A stretch of 64,000 nucleotides of DNA from Candidatus Eisenbergiella intestinipullorum (GCA_019119815.1 DWWH01000022.1:1-64000); one strand, 5' to 3'. Counted from the stretch's first letter, positions 24,943 to 35,021 are shown. Made by a program: numbers and translations. Notes: generated from the sequence alone by a model not told the origin.

Positions 24943-26805
24943 ATGGGGAAAATAACGGAAAAGAACCGGAAAAACGAAACCGGAAGAGAATATTCCATCC
25001 CGGATATGCTTGTGTATGTTTCCAAGCTGTTTGGCCGAGAGATAGGAGTGAAAGGCCTTCTGGTCTGCGTGGGACAGGTGGTTTCCGGGATTCTGTATCC
25101 CTTTCTGTCCGCGGCGCTGGCGGGTGTGATCGTAGCGGCGCTCTCCGGGGGCGGAAGCGCCGGAAAGATTCTTCTCACTGTGGGCGGATATGTGGCGCTG
25201 CAGCAGGCGCTCCGTATGCTGGCCGGCTATCTGACACAGGTTGGAGAGGGTGTGCTCTTCCGGTTCCGGGTACAAATGGGAATCCCACTTTACCGGAATT
25301 GCCTGGAAGCGGATGCGGCTCTTTTGGAGAGCGATGAGGGGCAGAAGAAGATGGCGGGAGCGCTGGAAGCAGTATTTTGGGGAGAGGGGCATGGCTTTGA
25401 AGCATATGCGAGGGAACTGGTGAGGCTTGCAACCAACCTGGGAGGCTTCCTGCTTTATGCTTTTGTGATCGGAAGATACAGCCTGCTGCTGCTTGCGCTG
25501 ATCCTCCTGTCTGCCGTCCTGACGACGGCCGCCTCCCTGCTGGCGAAAAGGAGAGAGGCTGGGCTGGAAAAGGAGAATGATGCCAACGTGGCTGCGCTGG
25601 CCTATCTGCGTAAGGTAACGGTGGATACGGCCAACAGAAAGGATATCCGTCTCTATCGGATGGACCGATGGCTACTGGGGGAATTTGAGAGGGCCATCGA
25701 TCGCTTTACGGAGCTTCGGGGAAAAGAGAAGGCTGCCTATATGGCGGCGGGACTGTTCGGGAAGGGACTTTCCTTCCTGAAAAATCTGCTGATCTATGGT
25801 TTCCTGATCCTGCAGATGGCGCAGGGCAGGATGGCAGTGGCGGAGTTCCTGATCTATATGGGGCTGGTCTCCGGCTTTGACACCTGGCTGACCACTTTTG
25901 TTACCTCTCTGCAGGATTTTTTTCATCATCATATCACCATCGGGAAATTCCGGGATTTTGAGGAGGCCGTGGCAGACGGAAAGTGGGGAAAATGGGGAAA
26001 TGAAACGCCAAAGAGGGCGGGACAGGCGCATGAGATTCGTCTGGAACAGGTATGCTTCCGGTATCCGGGAAGCGAAGCGGATACCATCCATGACCTGAAT
26101 CTGACCATCCGGCCCGGAGAGCGGCTGGCCCTGGTGGGTGCGAACGGTGCGGGAAAAACCACACTGGTGAAGCTGTTCTGCGGCCTGTACCGTCCGGATT
26201 CCGGGCGGATCCTGCTGGATGGGCAGGAGCTGGGCGAATTGACGGAAGGCGCCTGCTTCCGGGAGTTCTCCGTAGTATTCCAGGATGTGTTTACCTTTTC
26301 CTTTTCTCTCATGGAAAATGTGTCCTGCACGGAGGAGGAAGAGACGGATATGGACAGACTGCGCGACAGCCTGACCCGAGCGGGCCTGAAGGAGAAGGTG
26401 GACGGGCTGAGGCAGGGCGTGCATACGCCCCTGAACCGGGATCTGGGGGAAAACGGTGTAAGCCTTTCCGGAGGTGAGCTGCAGAAGCTGATGCTGGCGC
26501 GGTCGCTGTATAAAGGTGCGCCGGTGGTTATCCTGGACGAGCCGACAGCCGCTCTGGACCCGATCGCAGAGGGAGAAATGTATGAAAAATACGACGAACT
26601 GCTGCAGGGACGCACGGGCGTTTTCATTTCGCACCGTCTAAGCTCCACCCGCTTCTGCGACCGCATCGTATTTTTGGAAAACGGACGGATCGCGGAAGAA
26701 GGGACGCATGAGGAGCTGATGGAAAAGGGCGGCGCCTACGCGAAGATGTTCGCCGTTCAGGCGCGGTATTACAAAGAAGGGAAGGAGGAGGCCTGCTTTG
26801 GATGA
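24943..26805 (+). CDS. ABC exporter half-transporter (TMD-NBD), subunit 1
   Basis: The 620-residue protein fuses a six-helix exporter membrane domain (residues about 40-330) to an ATPase domain. The ATPase has Walker A GANGAGKTT (about 400), the signature SLSGGELQK (about 507), Walker B VVILDEPTAALDP (about 530) and the H-switch FISHRLSS. Both key ATPase motifs are consensus. It overlaps the next gene by 8 bases, so the two half-transporters probably form a heterodimer. Such pairs export peptides, lipids or drugs. The LytTR-type site upstream links it to the two-component system. Confidence 0.9.
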   Translation: MGKITEKNRKNETGREYSIPDMLVYVSKLFGREIGVKGLLVCVGQVVSGILYPFLSAALAGVIVAALSGGGSAGKILLTVGGYVALQQALRMLAGYLTQVGEGVLFRFRVQMGIPLYRNCLEADAALLESDEGQKKMAGALEAVFWGEGHGFEAYARELVRLATNLGGFLLYAFVIGRYSLLLLALILLSAVLTTAASLLAKRREAGLEKENDANVAALAYLRKVTVDTANRKDIRLYRMDRWLLGEFERAIDRFTELRGKEKAAYMAAGLFGKGLSFLKNLLIYGFLILQMAQGRMAVAEFLIYMGLVSGFDTWLTTFVTSLQDFFHHHITIGKFRDFEEAVADGKWGKWGNETPKRAGQAHEIRLEQVCFRYPGSEADTIHDLNLTIRPGERLALVGANGAGKTTLVKLFCGLYRPDSGRILLDGQELGELTEGACFREFSVVFQDVFTFSFSLMENVSCTEEEETDMDRLRDSLTRAGLKEKVDGLRQGVHTPLNRDLGENGVSLSGGELQKLMLARSLYKGAPVVILDEPTAALDPIAEGEMYEKYDELLQGRTGVFISHRLSSTRFCDRIVFLENGRIAEEGTHEELMEKGGAYAKMFAVQARYYKEGKEEACFG

Positions 26806-28720
26806 AAGGCTGAGTTTATGGGGAAAAATCCATAAAAGATGGAAGGAAAGCGAATTCCTGTCCGCTCACCGGGTGGGATTCCGGCTTCTGAAAATGGTGC
26901 ATGAAACGGATTCCACCGTCCTGCCCATGAATCTTTTACTGATCTGCGTAAACCTGGCGGAGGTCTACGGGGGGCTGTTCCTTACATCGGCTCTGATCGA
27001 CAGCCTGCTTGCGGCCGATTTCCGATGCGGAGTGCTGTATGCCCTTCTGCTTGTCGTATCGGATTTGGTGTTGGGGAGCATTGGAGAAGTGCTATTAAAA
27101 AAGGTTCGGACCGTACAGAACCGGCTTTGGCAGATCGTGTACCTGTGGATTGCGAAAAAGGCGATCTCCCTGGACTATGAGACCATACAGAACCCGGGCG
27201 CCATCAGAAAGCTTCTGAGCGCGGAGCGAACCTGCGATATGTATGGAAGCGTAGGGATCGTGGTCCTCAATTATGGGGAACTGCTGAAAGCATTCCTGAA
27301 CATCCTGATTTCGGTGGGACTGTCGCTGCGGCTGGTGCTGACGCGCCCTGCGGCAGGCGATATAGCTCTCCTTTCCGGGCAGGAAAAAGGAATCGGACAG
27401 GCGGCGGTTTTTCTTTCCATGCCGGGAGTTTCACTGCTCCTGTTCAGCGCGGCTCTCGCAGGAATGGCCTTTCTTTCTGCGCATACGGCACATAAATACG
27501 CGGAAAAAGAGAAAAAGTTTTTTCAGAACCATACGGGAACGGAAGAAAAGCTGACCTACCTGAATAATAATATTTTCTTTAACTACCGGGCGGCCAAGAT
27601 CATCCGAATCTTCGGGATGCAGGCTATGCTCCTGAAAAACGGGGAGAGAGAGCTTAACGGAATGATCCGTTTTTATCTGCGCAGGATCCGCACAAATCGG
27701 GAGGAAACGGTGGAAAATCTGATTACAAGCGGTCTGTTTAACGTCTTTTCCTATCTGCTGGTGGTTTTAAAGACCATTTCCGGCGCCATTACCGTCGGCG
27801 CTTTCACCCGGTATGTGGGGGCGCTGAACCAGTTCGGAAGCGCCTGCGCCTCGTTGATCGAATACAACGCGGCCATCCGCCGGAACGCCGTTTACATGGG
27901 GGAATTTCTGGCCTTTCTGGATGTGGAGGAAAAGCATTTCCACGGCACCATCCCTGTGGAGAAGCGCGACGATGGGGAATATGAGCTTGCCTTTGAAAAC
28001 GTGAGCTTCCGTTATCCGGGAAGCGCGCAATACGTGCTGAGAAACGTGAACTGCCGCTTGGATATGAAGCGGAAAATGGCGGTGGTGGGACGAAACGGCG
28101 CGGGAAAGACCACCTTCATCAAGCTGCTCTGCGGCCTGTACGAGCCCACAGAGGGGCGTATCACCTTAAACGGGGTGGACATCCGCAAGTATAAACCAGA
28201 CGAATACCGGGATCTGTTCGGCGTGGTCTTTCAGGATTTCCGACTGTTCTCCTTTCCGGTCTGGGAAAATGTGGCAGCCGGATATGAGCGGGATGACGAC
28301 CGCTTGTGGAGGGCTCTGCGCCAGGCCGGTGCAGAAGAGTTTGTGAAACAGATGCCGGCGGGATTGGAAACCCTGCTTTATAAGGATACGGGTGAGGGCG
28401 TGGAGATCTCCGGCGGCGAGGCCCAGAAGCTTGCCATCGCCCGCGCCCTGTACAAGGACGCCGGACTTGTCATCCTGGATGAGCCGACTGCCGCCCTGGA
28501 CCCGCTTGCCGAAGCGGAGGTTTACGCCCGTTTCGACGAGATGACCGAAGGAAAGACCAGCATCTACATCTCCCACCGGATGAGCAGCTGCCGCTTTTGC
28601 GACGACATCATGGTTTTTGATGACGGAAGGATTGCGGAACGGGGCAGCCATGAAAACCTGCTCGCCGTGAAAGGCCTGTATTCGCAGCTGTGGAACGCGC
28701 AGGCGAAGTATTATGCGTAA
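26798..28720 (+). CDS. ABC exporter half-transporter (TMD-NBD), subunit 2
   Basis: Translation starts at a TTG at 26798 with AAGGAGG at 26782-26788, inside the end of subunit 1. The 640-residue product has a membrane domain (about residues 40-345) and an ATPase domain with Walker A GRNGAGKTT (about 431), EISGGEAQKLAIARAL (about 538), VILDEPTAALDP and SHRMSS. The two ATPase domains are both complete, unlike the degenerate-site heterodimers found in many Firmicutes. The overlap implies translational coupling with subunit 1. Substrate unknown. Confidence 0.9.
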   Translation: MDERLSLWGKIHKRWKESEFLSAHRVGFRLLKMVHETDSTVLPMNLLLICVNLAEVYGGLFLTSALIDSLLAADFRCGVLYALLLVVSDLVLGSIGEVLLKKVRTVQNRLWQIVYLWIAKKAISLDYETIQNPGAIRKLLSAERTCDMYGSVGIVVLNYGELLKAFLNILISVGLSLRLVLTRPAAGDIALLSGQEKGIGQAAVFLSMPGVSLLLFSAALAGMAFLSAHTAHKYAEKEKKFFQNHTGTEEKLTYLNNNIFFNYRAAKIIRIFGMQAMLLKNGERELNGMIRFYLRRIRTNREETVENLITSGLFNVFSYLLVVLKTISGAITVGAFTRYVGALNQFGSACASLIEYNAAIRRNAVYMGEFLAFLDVEEKHFHGTIPVEKRDDGEYELAFENVSFRYPGSAQYVLRNVNCRLDMKRKMAVVGRNGAGKTTFIKLLCGLYEPTEGRITLNGVDIRKYKPDEYRDLFGVVFQDFRLFSFPVWENVAAGYERDDDRLWRALRQAGAEEFVKQMPAGLETLLYKDTGEGVEISGGEAQKLAIARALYKDAGLVILDEPTAALDPLAEAEVYARFDEMTEGKTSIYISHRMSSCRFCDDIMVFDDGRIAERGSHENLLAVKGLYSQLWNAQAKYYA

Positions 28721-28843
28721 ACAGACTGGATTCCCGCCTGCGCGGGTATCGGGACGGGAGCGTGAAGAACGTTACTGCTCGCCGGCTTGCCCGAGAATAG
28801 CTGACTGAGAACACCGGATGCCTGTAAGGGGCTCCGGCGTCCT

Positions 28844-29500
28844 TCATTCTTCGTCAGTCTTAATTTTGGGCAGATCCCACCGGTAATGGCTGGCGAGCAT
28901 CCGGATGGTGATCACCAGAAGAGCGCTTATGATCATGGCCAGATCGGAGCGGGTGTATTCCAGAGAAAAGGTATACAGACAGGCTCCTGCGATGGAAGCG
29001 CAGGCATAAATATGCTTTTTCAGCACATAGGGCGTCTCGCCGGCCATGATGTCGCGCAGGATGCCGCCGCCGATTCCGGTGATGACGCCAAGAAAGATGA
29101 TGAGAAAATGATAGCTGCCGTAACCGGCTCCCACGCCGGTATCGATGCCTGTTACCGTGAACGCTCCGAGGCCGATGGCGTCCAGGATGTTCATGATTTT
29201 TTCATATTGTTCGATATATCTGCCGCTCAACAGAGAAGGGCGCAGCCGGAAAAGAAGGAAAAGAACGATCACCGTCAGAAAGGCGGCGAAGACATAAACC
29301 GGATTGCGGAACATGTTCGGAGGAATTTTTCCGATCATCAGATCCCGGATCATACCTCCGCCCACGGCGGTAATGACACCGAGAACGATGATGCCGAACA
29401 GATCCAGCTTTTTGCGGACTGCTACCATGGCTCCGGAGGAGGCGAAGGCGACAGTTCCGATGATTTCCACGAAAAAGATGAAGTTTGACTGCAGTTCCAT
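28844..29500 (-). CDS. Trimeric intracellular cation channel (TRIC) family protein
   Basis: I place the start at 29500 (MELQSNFIFFVEI) where an AAGGT precedes it; a start at 29515 is also possible. The 218-residue product has seven hydrophobic segments arranged as two repeats, each with a glycine-rich kink: GVITAVGGGMIRDLMIGKIP and GVITGIGGGILRDIMAGETP. This duplicated GGG-RD motif is the hallmark of bacterial TRIC (formerly UPF0126) channels, which conduct potassium and other cations. It stands alone, convergent with the ABC genes and divergent from the aldo/keto reductase. Confidence 0.88.
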   Translation of the reverse strand: MELQSNFIFFVEIIGTVAFASSGAMVAVRKKLDLFGIIVLGVITAVGGGMIRDLMIGKIPPNMFRNPVYVFAAFLTVIVLFLLFRLRPSLLSGRYIEQYEKIMNILDAIGLGAFTVTGIDTGVGAGYGSYHFLIIFLGVITGIGGGILRDIMAGETPYVLKKHIYACASIAGACLYTFSLEYTRSDLAMIISALLVITIRMLASHYRWDLPKIKTDEE

Positions 29501-29771
29501 GATTTGTACCTTCATATCATTTCTGGGTTTTCCGGTGAAGGACGCCTGTAAGAGGAACACCTCACGGCGCGCATCTTTTTTGGCCCATCCAAACCGTTTC
29601 ATCATAGCACGAAACTTTGCCAATATCTATATAAAAAACGTAGAAAAAAGGAAAAGAATCCCTTATAATTAAAAAGGACGGGAAAAAGATCCGCAGAAGG
29701 AAAACAGCCGGGGAGGAAAAGATCTGAGGCGGCGCGTTGCCGTGCGGAAAAAGCAAAAAAGGAGAAGGATC

Positions 29772-30905
29772 ATGGAAAAGAGAAAAATGGAAAAACTGGG
29801 GATCGAGACATCGCTTCTGGGATTTGGCTGCATGCGTTTTCCTACTCTGCCGGATGGAAAGATCGACGAAGCGGAGGCGGAGCGGATGCTGGATAAGGCG
29901 ATCGCGGCAGGTGTGAATTACATAGACACTGCCTATCCGTATCATGACGGGCAGAGCGAGCCTCTGGTGGGGAAGGTGCTGAAGAAATATGACCGCAATT
30001 CCTTCTATCTGGCAACCAAGCTTCCGCTTTGGGCGGTAAAAAGCGTGGAGGATGCGGAGCGGATCTTCAGCGAGCAGCTGGAGCGCCTGCAGACGGACCA
30101 CATCGACTTTTATCTGCTGCATGCGGTGAATAAGGAAAAGTGGGATCAGATGAAGGAGCTGGGCGTGGTGGATTACTGCGCAAAGCTGAAGGAAGAGGGA
30201 AAGATCCGGTATTACGGCTTTTCCTTTCATGACGATTATGAAGTATTCGAGGAAATTCTGAATTACCGCCAGTGGGATTTCTGCCAGATCCAGTACAATT
30301 ATCTGGACAGGGATGAGCAGGCCGGCGACAGGGGCTATGCGCTGGCGGAAAGCATGGGTGTTCCGATGGTCATTATGGAGCCTGTAAAGGGCGGAAGCCT
30401 GGCGGGCTTCTCCGAAGACATCAATGAGCGCTTCCGCAGGATGGATCCGGAGGCCAGCGTGGCGTCCTTTGCCCTGCGCTGGGTGGGAAGTCACCCCAAT
30501 GTGAAGGTGATCTTAAGCGGTATGTCCACCATGCAGCAGGTGGAGGACAACCTGAAGACCTTTGAGAATTTCAGGCCCTTAAACGAGGCGGAGAGCAGGG
30601 AGATCGACGATATTGTCAAAGAGCTGCGCTCCCGCGTGCAGAACGGCTGCACGGGCTGCCGCTACTGTATGCCCTGCCCGGCGGGCGTGAACATCCCCGG
30701 CAATTTCAAGGTATGGAACAATTATCATATGTATCGTACCTACGGGCATGTTCAGCGGGCCTGGGAGGTGGATCTGAAGGATGAGGAAAAGGCGAAGAAC
30801 TGTGTGAAGTGCGGCAAGTGCGAAACCCTCTGCCCGCAGAAGCTTTCCATCCGGAATGATTTGATGCGCGTGCAGCAGGAGCTTGACGACAGGATCTTCC
30901 AATGA
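29772..30905 (+). CDS. Aldo/keto reductase with two ferredoxin-type clusters
   Basis: The 377-residue protein starts with an aldo/keto reductase barrel (LGFGCMRFPTL, YIDTAYPYHDGQ with the catalytic Tyr, VTKL-like ATKLPLW). It ends with Cys motifs CTGCRYCMPCPAGV (about 293) and CVKCGKCETLCPQ (about 347) that fit two iron-sulfur clusters. Such proteins are common in anaerobes and probably pass electrons between clusters and an NAD(P)H- or carbonyl-linked site; the substrate is unknown. AAAGGAG precedes the start. The fragment at 2877-3029 is the tail of a different member. Confidence 0.88.
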   Translation: MEKRKMEKLGIETSLLGFGCMRFPTLPDGKIDEAEAERMLDKAIAAGVNYIDTAYPYHDGQSEPLVGKVLKKYDRNSFYLATKLPLWAVKSVEDAERIFSEQLERLQTDHIDFYLLHAVNKEKWDQMKELGVVDYCAKLKEEGKIRYYGFSFHDDYEVFEEILNYRQWDFCQIQYNYLDRDEQAGDRGYALAESMGVPMVIMEPVKGGSLAGFSEDINERFRRMDPEASVASFALRWVGSHPNVKVILSGMSTMQQVEDNLKTFENFRPLNEAESREIDDIVKELRSRVQNGCTGCRYCMPCPAGVNIPGNFKVWNNYHMYRTYGHVQRAWEVDLKDEEKAKNCVKCGKCETLCPQKLSIRNDLMRVQQELDDRIFQ

Positions 30906-31033
30906 TCGGAGCTCGGAAAGCTTCGGGTTTGTCAGGCCGAAAGGACTGAATAGCCGGAATATTCAGACAATAGTTATCGACGGGAGGCGGTTCGCAAAAC
31001 TGCCTGAAAAATCAGAAAATATAGAAAATACAG

Positions 31034-31936
31034 ATGGAAAAAGCGTATAAGCTGGAATTTGAAAATGAACAGACCGGGGCGCTCATCGTAAACTGCTGCG
31101 GCTGCTCCAAAACGGAGCCGCTGCACAGTTTCGGCCCGGCGTTAAAACCGCATTATATGATCCATTATATCCTGAGCGGGAGAGGCATATTCCGCATGGG
31201 AGGCAGAGAGTATCCCCTGGAGGCGGGGAGCGGCTTTTTGATCGTTCCCGGGCAGCTCGCCTTTTATCAGTCGGATGAAAAGGAGCCGTGGACCTATGTC
31301 TGGGTAGGCTTTTCGGGAAGCGGAGTGGAGAGCTTTGTTTCTTATGCGGGACTGTCGGTCAGACGCCCCGTTTTTCATTCGGACCGGTCGGATGAGCTCT
31401 ACGGCAGCGTCAAAGATATGATGGAGCACAACGTTTCCGGACTGACCAATGAGCTGCGCCGCAACGGACAGCTCCAGATCTTTCTTTCGCTGATCACGGA
31501 AAGCGCCGGGACCGGAAGCCGTCCGGAGGAAGACCGGGCCAATCAGTATGTGAAGCGGGCGGTGGAATTTATCCGGCACAATTACTGCAATCCGGTGAAG
31601 ATAACGGATGTGGCGGATTACGTCTGTATCAACAGAAGCTATCTCTATACGCTTTTTGAGCATTCCATGGGAATGTCTCCGCAGCAGTTCCTTACGGCCT
31701 TCCGGCTCACCAGAGCCGCGGAGCTCCTTGCGGTCAGCCAGCTTCCTGTGGAAAGCATCGCACTCTCCTGCGGTTATCAGGATCCGTTGGTCTTTACGAA
31801 GGCATTTAAACAGTTGAAGGGAATGTCTCCGTCGGCCTATCGAAAGGAGCTGCAGAAGGGGGAGACCCGCCGGAATAAGGAATATCTGAGGCAGGTGGAG
31901 GACTTTATCAGCCAGGTGGACAGCCTGCGCGGATGA
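31034..31936 (+). CDS. AraC-family regulator, probably of the galactose genes
   Basis: The 300-residue product has an N-terminal cupin-like AraC binding domain (HYMIHYILSGRGIFRMGG, PGQLAFYQSDE) and two C-terminal helix-turn-helix motifs (KITDVADYVCINRSYLYTLF and VESIALSCGYQDPLVFTKAF). It lies directly upstream of galK-galT on the same strand, so it may sense galactose or a galactoside and activate them; that link is inference from position. There is no good ribosome site before the ATG, so expression may be weak. Confidence 0.85.
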   Translation: MEKAYKLEFENEQTGALIVNCCGCSKTEPLHSFGPALKPHYMIHYILSGRGIFRMGGREYPLEAGSGFLIVPGQLAFYQSDEKEPWTYVWVGFSGSGVESFVSYAGLSVRRPVFHSDRSDELYGSVKDMMEHNVSGLTNELRRNGQLQIFLSLITESAGTGSRPEEDRANQYVKRAVEFIRHNYCNPVKITDVADYVCINRSYLYTLFEHSMGMSPQQFLTAFRLTRAAELLAVSQLPVESIALSCGYQDPLVFTKAFKQLKGMSPSAYRKELQKGETRRNKEYLRQVEDFISQVDSLRG

Positions 31937-31982
31937 AAGCGCGGGTTTAACATTTTGACAGGTACATGCAACAAATATCCGC

Positions 31983-32011
31983 TTGCCGTCATCGTTTTTT
32001 TGTTATATGAT
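31983..32011 (+). promoter_or_regulatory. Promoter of galK-galT
   Basis: TTGCCG (31983-31988) and TATGAT (32006-32011) are 17 bases apart. The cre-like site begins 9 bases after the -10. Confidence 0.5.
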
Positions 32012-32019
32012 GATTGTAG

Positions 32020-32034
32020 TTGAAAGCGGTTGCA
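32020..32034 (+). promoter_or_regulatory. CcpA catabolite-response (cre) site
   Basis: TTGAAAGCGGTTGCA fits the cre consensus WTGNAANCGNWNNCW at every fixed position. It lies at or just after the expected transcription start of galK, the place where CcpA binding represses. Confidence 0.6.
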
Positions 32035-32098
32035 TATCGTCGGCTGCGGATGCCGGACGGCACGGAAACCGGAAATCAAGAGTAAAGGAGAAGGGATT

Positions 32099-33268
32099 AT
32101 GGAAATGAAAGAAAAAGTCCTGAAGAAATTCGGGGAGGTATTCGGGGACACCGAAGGGGTGAAGTCCTATTTCGCGCCCGGCCGTGTGAACCTGATCGGA
32201 GAGCATACGGATTATAACGGCGGACATGTCTTTCCCTGCGCGCTGACCATCGGAACCTACGGCGCGGCAAGAAAGAGAGAGGACCGGAAGCTCCGTTTTT
32301 ATTCCATGAATTTTGAGCATCTCGGCGTGATCGAGAGCAGCCTGGACAACCTGACCCCTGAGAAGAAGGCGGACTGGACCAACTATCCAAAGGGAGTGAT
32401 GTGGGCCTTTGAAAAGAGGGATATGAAGATCCCGTACGGCATGGATCTGCTTCTGTGCGGCAACATCCCCAACGGCTCCGGCCTTTCTTCTTCCGCGTCT
32501 CTGGAGGTGCTGACCGGCTTCATCCTGCGCGACATGTTCGGCTTTGACGTGACCAATCAGGATCTGGCGCTGATCGGACAGTACTCTGAGAACAATTTCA
32601 ATGGCGTCAACTGCGGCATCATGGACCAGTTCGCCATCGCGATGGGAAAGAAGGATCATGCCATCTTCCTTGATACCGCGGACCTGAGCTATGAATACGC
32701 GCCCATCCATCTGGAAGGCGCCAAGATCGTCATCGCCTGCAGCAATAAGAAGCGCGGCCTCGGCGACTCCAAATACAATGAGAGAAGAAGCGAATGCGAG
32801 ACCGCTCTTGCGGAGCTCCAGGAGGTAGTCGGCATCAAGACCCTGGGCGATCTGAACGAGGAGCAGTTTGAACAGTATAAGAGCGCCATTAAGGACGATG
32901 TCCGCAGGAAGCGCGCAAAGCATGCGGTCTATGAAAACCAGCGTACCGTGAAGGCGGTCGCGGCTCTGAAGGCCAACGACATCGCTCAGTTCGGACAGCT
33001 CATGAATGCTTCCCACGTCTCCCTGCGGGATGATTATGAGGTGACCGGCATCGAGCTGGATACCCTGGTGGAGGAAGCCTGGAAGGTGGAAGGTGTGATC
33101 GGCTCCCGTATGACAGGAGCAGGCTTCGGCGGCTGCACCGTGAGCATCGTAAAGACGGATGCCATCGACCGTTTCATTGAGCAGGTCGGCGCGGCTTACC
33201 TGAAGAAGATCGGCTATGCCGCGGACTTCTATGTGGTGGAGATCGGCGACGGCCCGGCTGTGATCTGA
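32099..33268 (+). CDS. galK: Galactokinase
   Basis: The start at 32099 follows AAAGGAG. The 389-residue enzyme shows the galactokinase signature PGRVNLIGEHTDYNGG (27-42), the GHMP ATP-binding loop PNGSGLSSSAS (about 122), NCGIMDQF with the catalytic Asp, and the C-terminal MTGAGFGGCTVSIV. It phosphorylates galactose at C1 with ATP in the Leloir pathway, in the cytoplasm. galT follows, but no galE or mutarotase is in view. Transcription is likely controlled by the cre site and perhaps the AraC protein upstream. Confidence 0.96.
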   Translation: MEMKEKVLKKFGEVFGDTEGVKSYFAPGRVNLIGEHTDYNGGHVFPCALTIGTYGAARKREDRKLRFYSMNFEHLGVIESSLDNLTPEKKADWTNYPKGVMWAFEKRDMKIPYGMDLLLCGNIPNGSGLSSSASLEVLTGFILRDMFGFDVTNQDLALIGQYSENNFNGVNCGIMDQFAIAMGKKDHAIFLDTADLSYEYAPIHLEGAKIVIACSNKKRGLGDSKYNERRSECETALAELQEVVGIKTLGDLNEEQFEQYKSAIKDDVRRKRAKHAVYENQRTVKAVAALKANDIAQFGQLMNASHVSLRDDYEVTGIELDTLVEEAWKVEGVIGSRMTGAGFGGCTVSIVKTDAIDRFIEQVGAAYLKKIGYAADFYVVEIGDGPAVI

Positions 33269-33298
33269 GATTCTTACATATCGGAACAGAAGGAAAAT

Positions 33299-33333
33299 GC
33301 GGCCGGAAAGCCTGAATCACAGGTTCCGGCCGC
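33299..33333 (+). other. Hairpin between galK and galT
   Basis: GCGGCCGGAA (33299-33308) pairs perfectly with TTCCGGCCGC (33324-33333), with an inner CCT/AGG. There is no T-run, so it is more likely an mRNA-processing or stabilising element than a terminator. Confidence 0.5.
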
Positions 33334-33412
33334 TGAAAGTCTGGTCAGGATGCGGCGGCCGCACGGACGGCTGAATGTGGAAAGGCACATCGCTGAGGGA
33401 ATGGAGGAAAAG

Positions 33413-34936
33413 ATGATTCAGAACAGTATCAGAGAATTAGTGAGATATGGACTTGCCACCGGGCTGATCGAGCCGGAGGATACGATTTATACGACGAACC
33501 GCCTGCTGGAGCTGTTCGGCCTGGACGAGCTGGAGGATGCGGATACGCCCATCACGGCTGACAAGAGCGAGGAGCCGCAGCTGGTAGCGAAGCTGGAGAG
33601 CATCCTGGAGGATATGCTGGATTACGCGGCGGAAAAGGGACTGCTGGAGAACAACAGTGTGGTATACCGGGATCTGTTCGATACGAAGATCATGAGCACC
33701 CTGGTGGCCCGCCCCAGCGAGATCATCCGCACTTTCCGCGCGCACTATGCCAACTCTCCGCAGGAGGCGACCGATTACTTCTATAAATTCAGCCAGGATA
33801 CGGACTACATCCGCCGTTACCGCGTCTGCCGCGATCAGAAATGGGTGGCGCATACCAAATACGGCGATCTGGACATCACCATCAACCTGTCCAAGCCGGA
33901 GAAGGATCCCAAGGCCATCGCCGCCGCAAGAAACGCGAAGCAGAGCGCGTATCCCAAGTGCCAGCTGTGCATGGAGAACGAGGGCTATGCGGGCCGCGTA
34001 AACCATCCTGCCAGACAGAACCACAGGATCATCCCCATCACCATCAACAACAGCGCGTGGGGCTTCCAGTATTCTCCTTATGTATACTATAATGAGCACT
34101 GCATCGTGTTCAATTCGAAGCATATCCCCATGAAGATCGAACACGATACCTTCGTAAAGCTGTTCGACTTCGTGAAGCTGTTCCCGCACTACATGCTGGG
34201 TTCCAACGCGGACCTTCCCATCGTAGGCGGCTCTATCCTGAGCCATGACCACTTCCAGGGCGGACATTATGAGTTCCCCATGGCAAAGGCGGGCGTGGAC
34301 CGGGAGTTCACGGTGAAGGGATTTGAGGATGTGAAGGCGGGCGTGGTGAACTGGCCCATGTCGGTCATCCGCTTAAACGGCCCCGACAGCGACCGCATCA
34401 TCGCTCTGGCGGATGTGATTCTCGCGAAATGGCGCGGCTATACGGATGAGGCGGCCTTCATCTATGCGGAGACGGACGGTGAGCCTCACAACACCATCAC
34501 CCCCATCGCCAGAAAGCGCGGCGATAACTACGAGCTGGATCTGGTGCTGCGCAACAACATCACCACCGAGGAACATCCTCTGGGCGTATATCATCCCCAT
34601 GCGAAGCTGCACCACATCAAGAAGGAGAACATCGGCCTGATCGAGGTCATGGGCCTTGCGGTGCTTCCTTCCCGTCTGGACGGCGAGATGGCCGCTCTGG
34701 AGAAGGCCATCCTTTCCGGCGCGGACATCCGCAGCGATGAAGTGCTTTCCAAGCATGCGGACTGGGTGGAGGAATTCCTTCCCCGGTATGAAAACGTGAA
34801 CGCGGACAACATCCATGAGATCATCCAGAAGGAGATCGGCCAGGTATTCATGGAGGTTCTGGAGGACGCGGGCGTATACAAGAGAACCGAAGAAGGCCAG
34901 GCGGCGTTTGACCGGTTTATTGCGACGCTGGGATAA
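33413..34936 (+). CDS. galT: UDP-glucose-hexose-1-phosphate uridylyltransferase (Firmicute type)
   Basis: GGAGG at 33402-33406 supports the ATG at 33413. The 507-residue length and sequence match the Firmicute GalT class (two PF01087/PF02744-like halves), with VRYGLATGLIEPEDTIYTTN at the start. The catalytic region reads GGSILSHDHFQGGHYEFPM, where the HxH-type histidines carry the uridylyl group. It exchanges UMP between UDP-glucose and galactose-1-phosphate. It is cotranscribed with galK and ends before a strong terminator. Confidence 0.95.
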   Translation: MIQNSIRELVRYGLATGLIEPEDTIYTTNRLLELFGLDELEDADTPITADKSEEPQLVAKLESILEDMLDYAAEKGLLENNSVVYRDLFDTKIMSTLVARPSEIIRTFRAHYANSPQEATDYFYKFSQDTDYIRRYRVCRDQKWVAHTKYGDLDITINLSKPEKDPKAIAAARNAKQSAYPKCQLCMENEGYAGRVNHPARQNHRIIPITINNSAWGFQYSPYVYYNEHCIVFNSKHIPMKIEHDTFVKLFDFVKLFPHYMLGSNADLPIVGGSILSHDHFQGGHYEFPMAKAGVDREFTVKGFEDVKAGVVNWPMSVIRLNGPDSDRIIALADVILAKWRGYTDEAAFIYAETDGEPHNTITPIARKRGDNYELDLVLRNNITTEEHPLGVYHPHAKLHHIKKENIGLIEVMGLAVLPSRLDGEMAALEKAILSGADIRSDEVLSKHADWVEEFLPRYENVNADNIHEIIQKEIGQVFMEVLEDAGVYKRTEEGQAAFDRFIATLG

Positions 34937-35021
34937 AGCCGGACGAGTCGGCTGACAGACATGAAAATGAAGTAATCGGATAGAGGAAGTTCCTCTGTCC
35001 GGTTATTCGATGCGTAAAGCA

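Noticed and set aside
24713..24955. An 80-codon frame between the kinase and the ABC genes as a pheromone or bacteriocin precursor
   Set aside because: It runs through the LytTR operator and the terminator hairpin, has no leader motif (no Gly-Gly, no Cys pattern), and is highly basic throughout.
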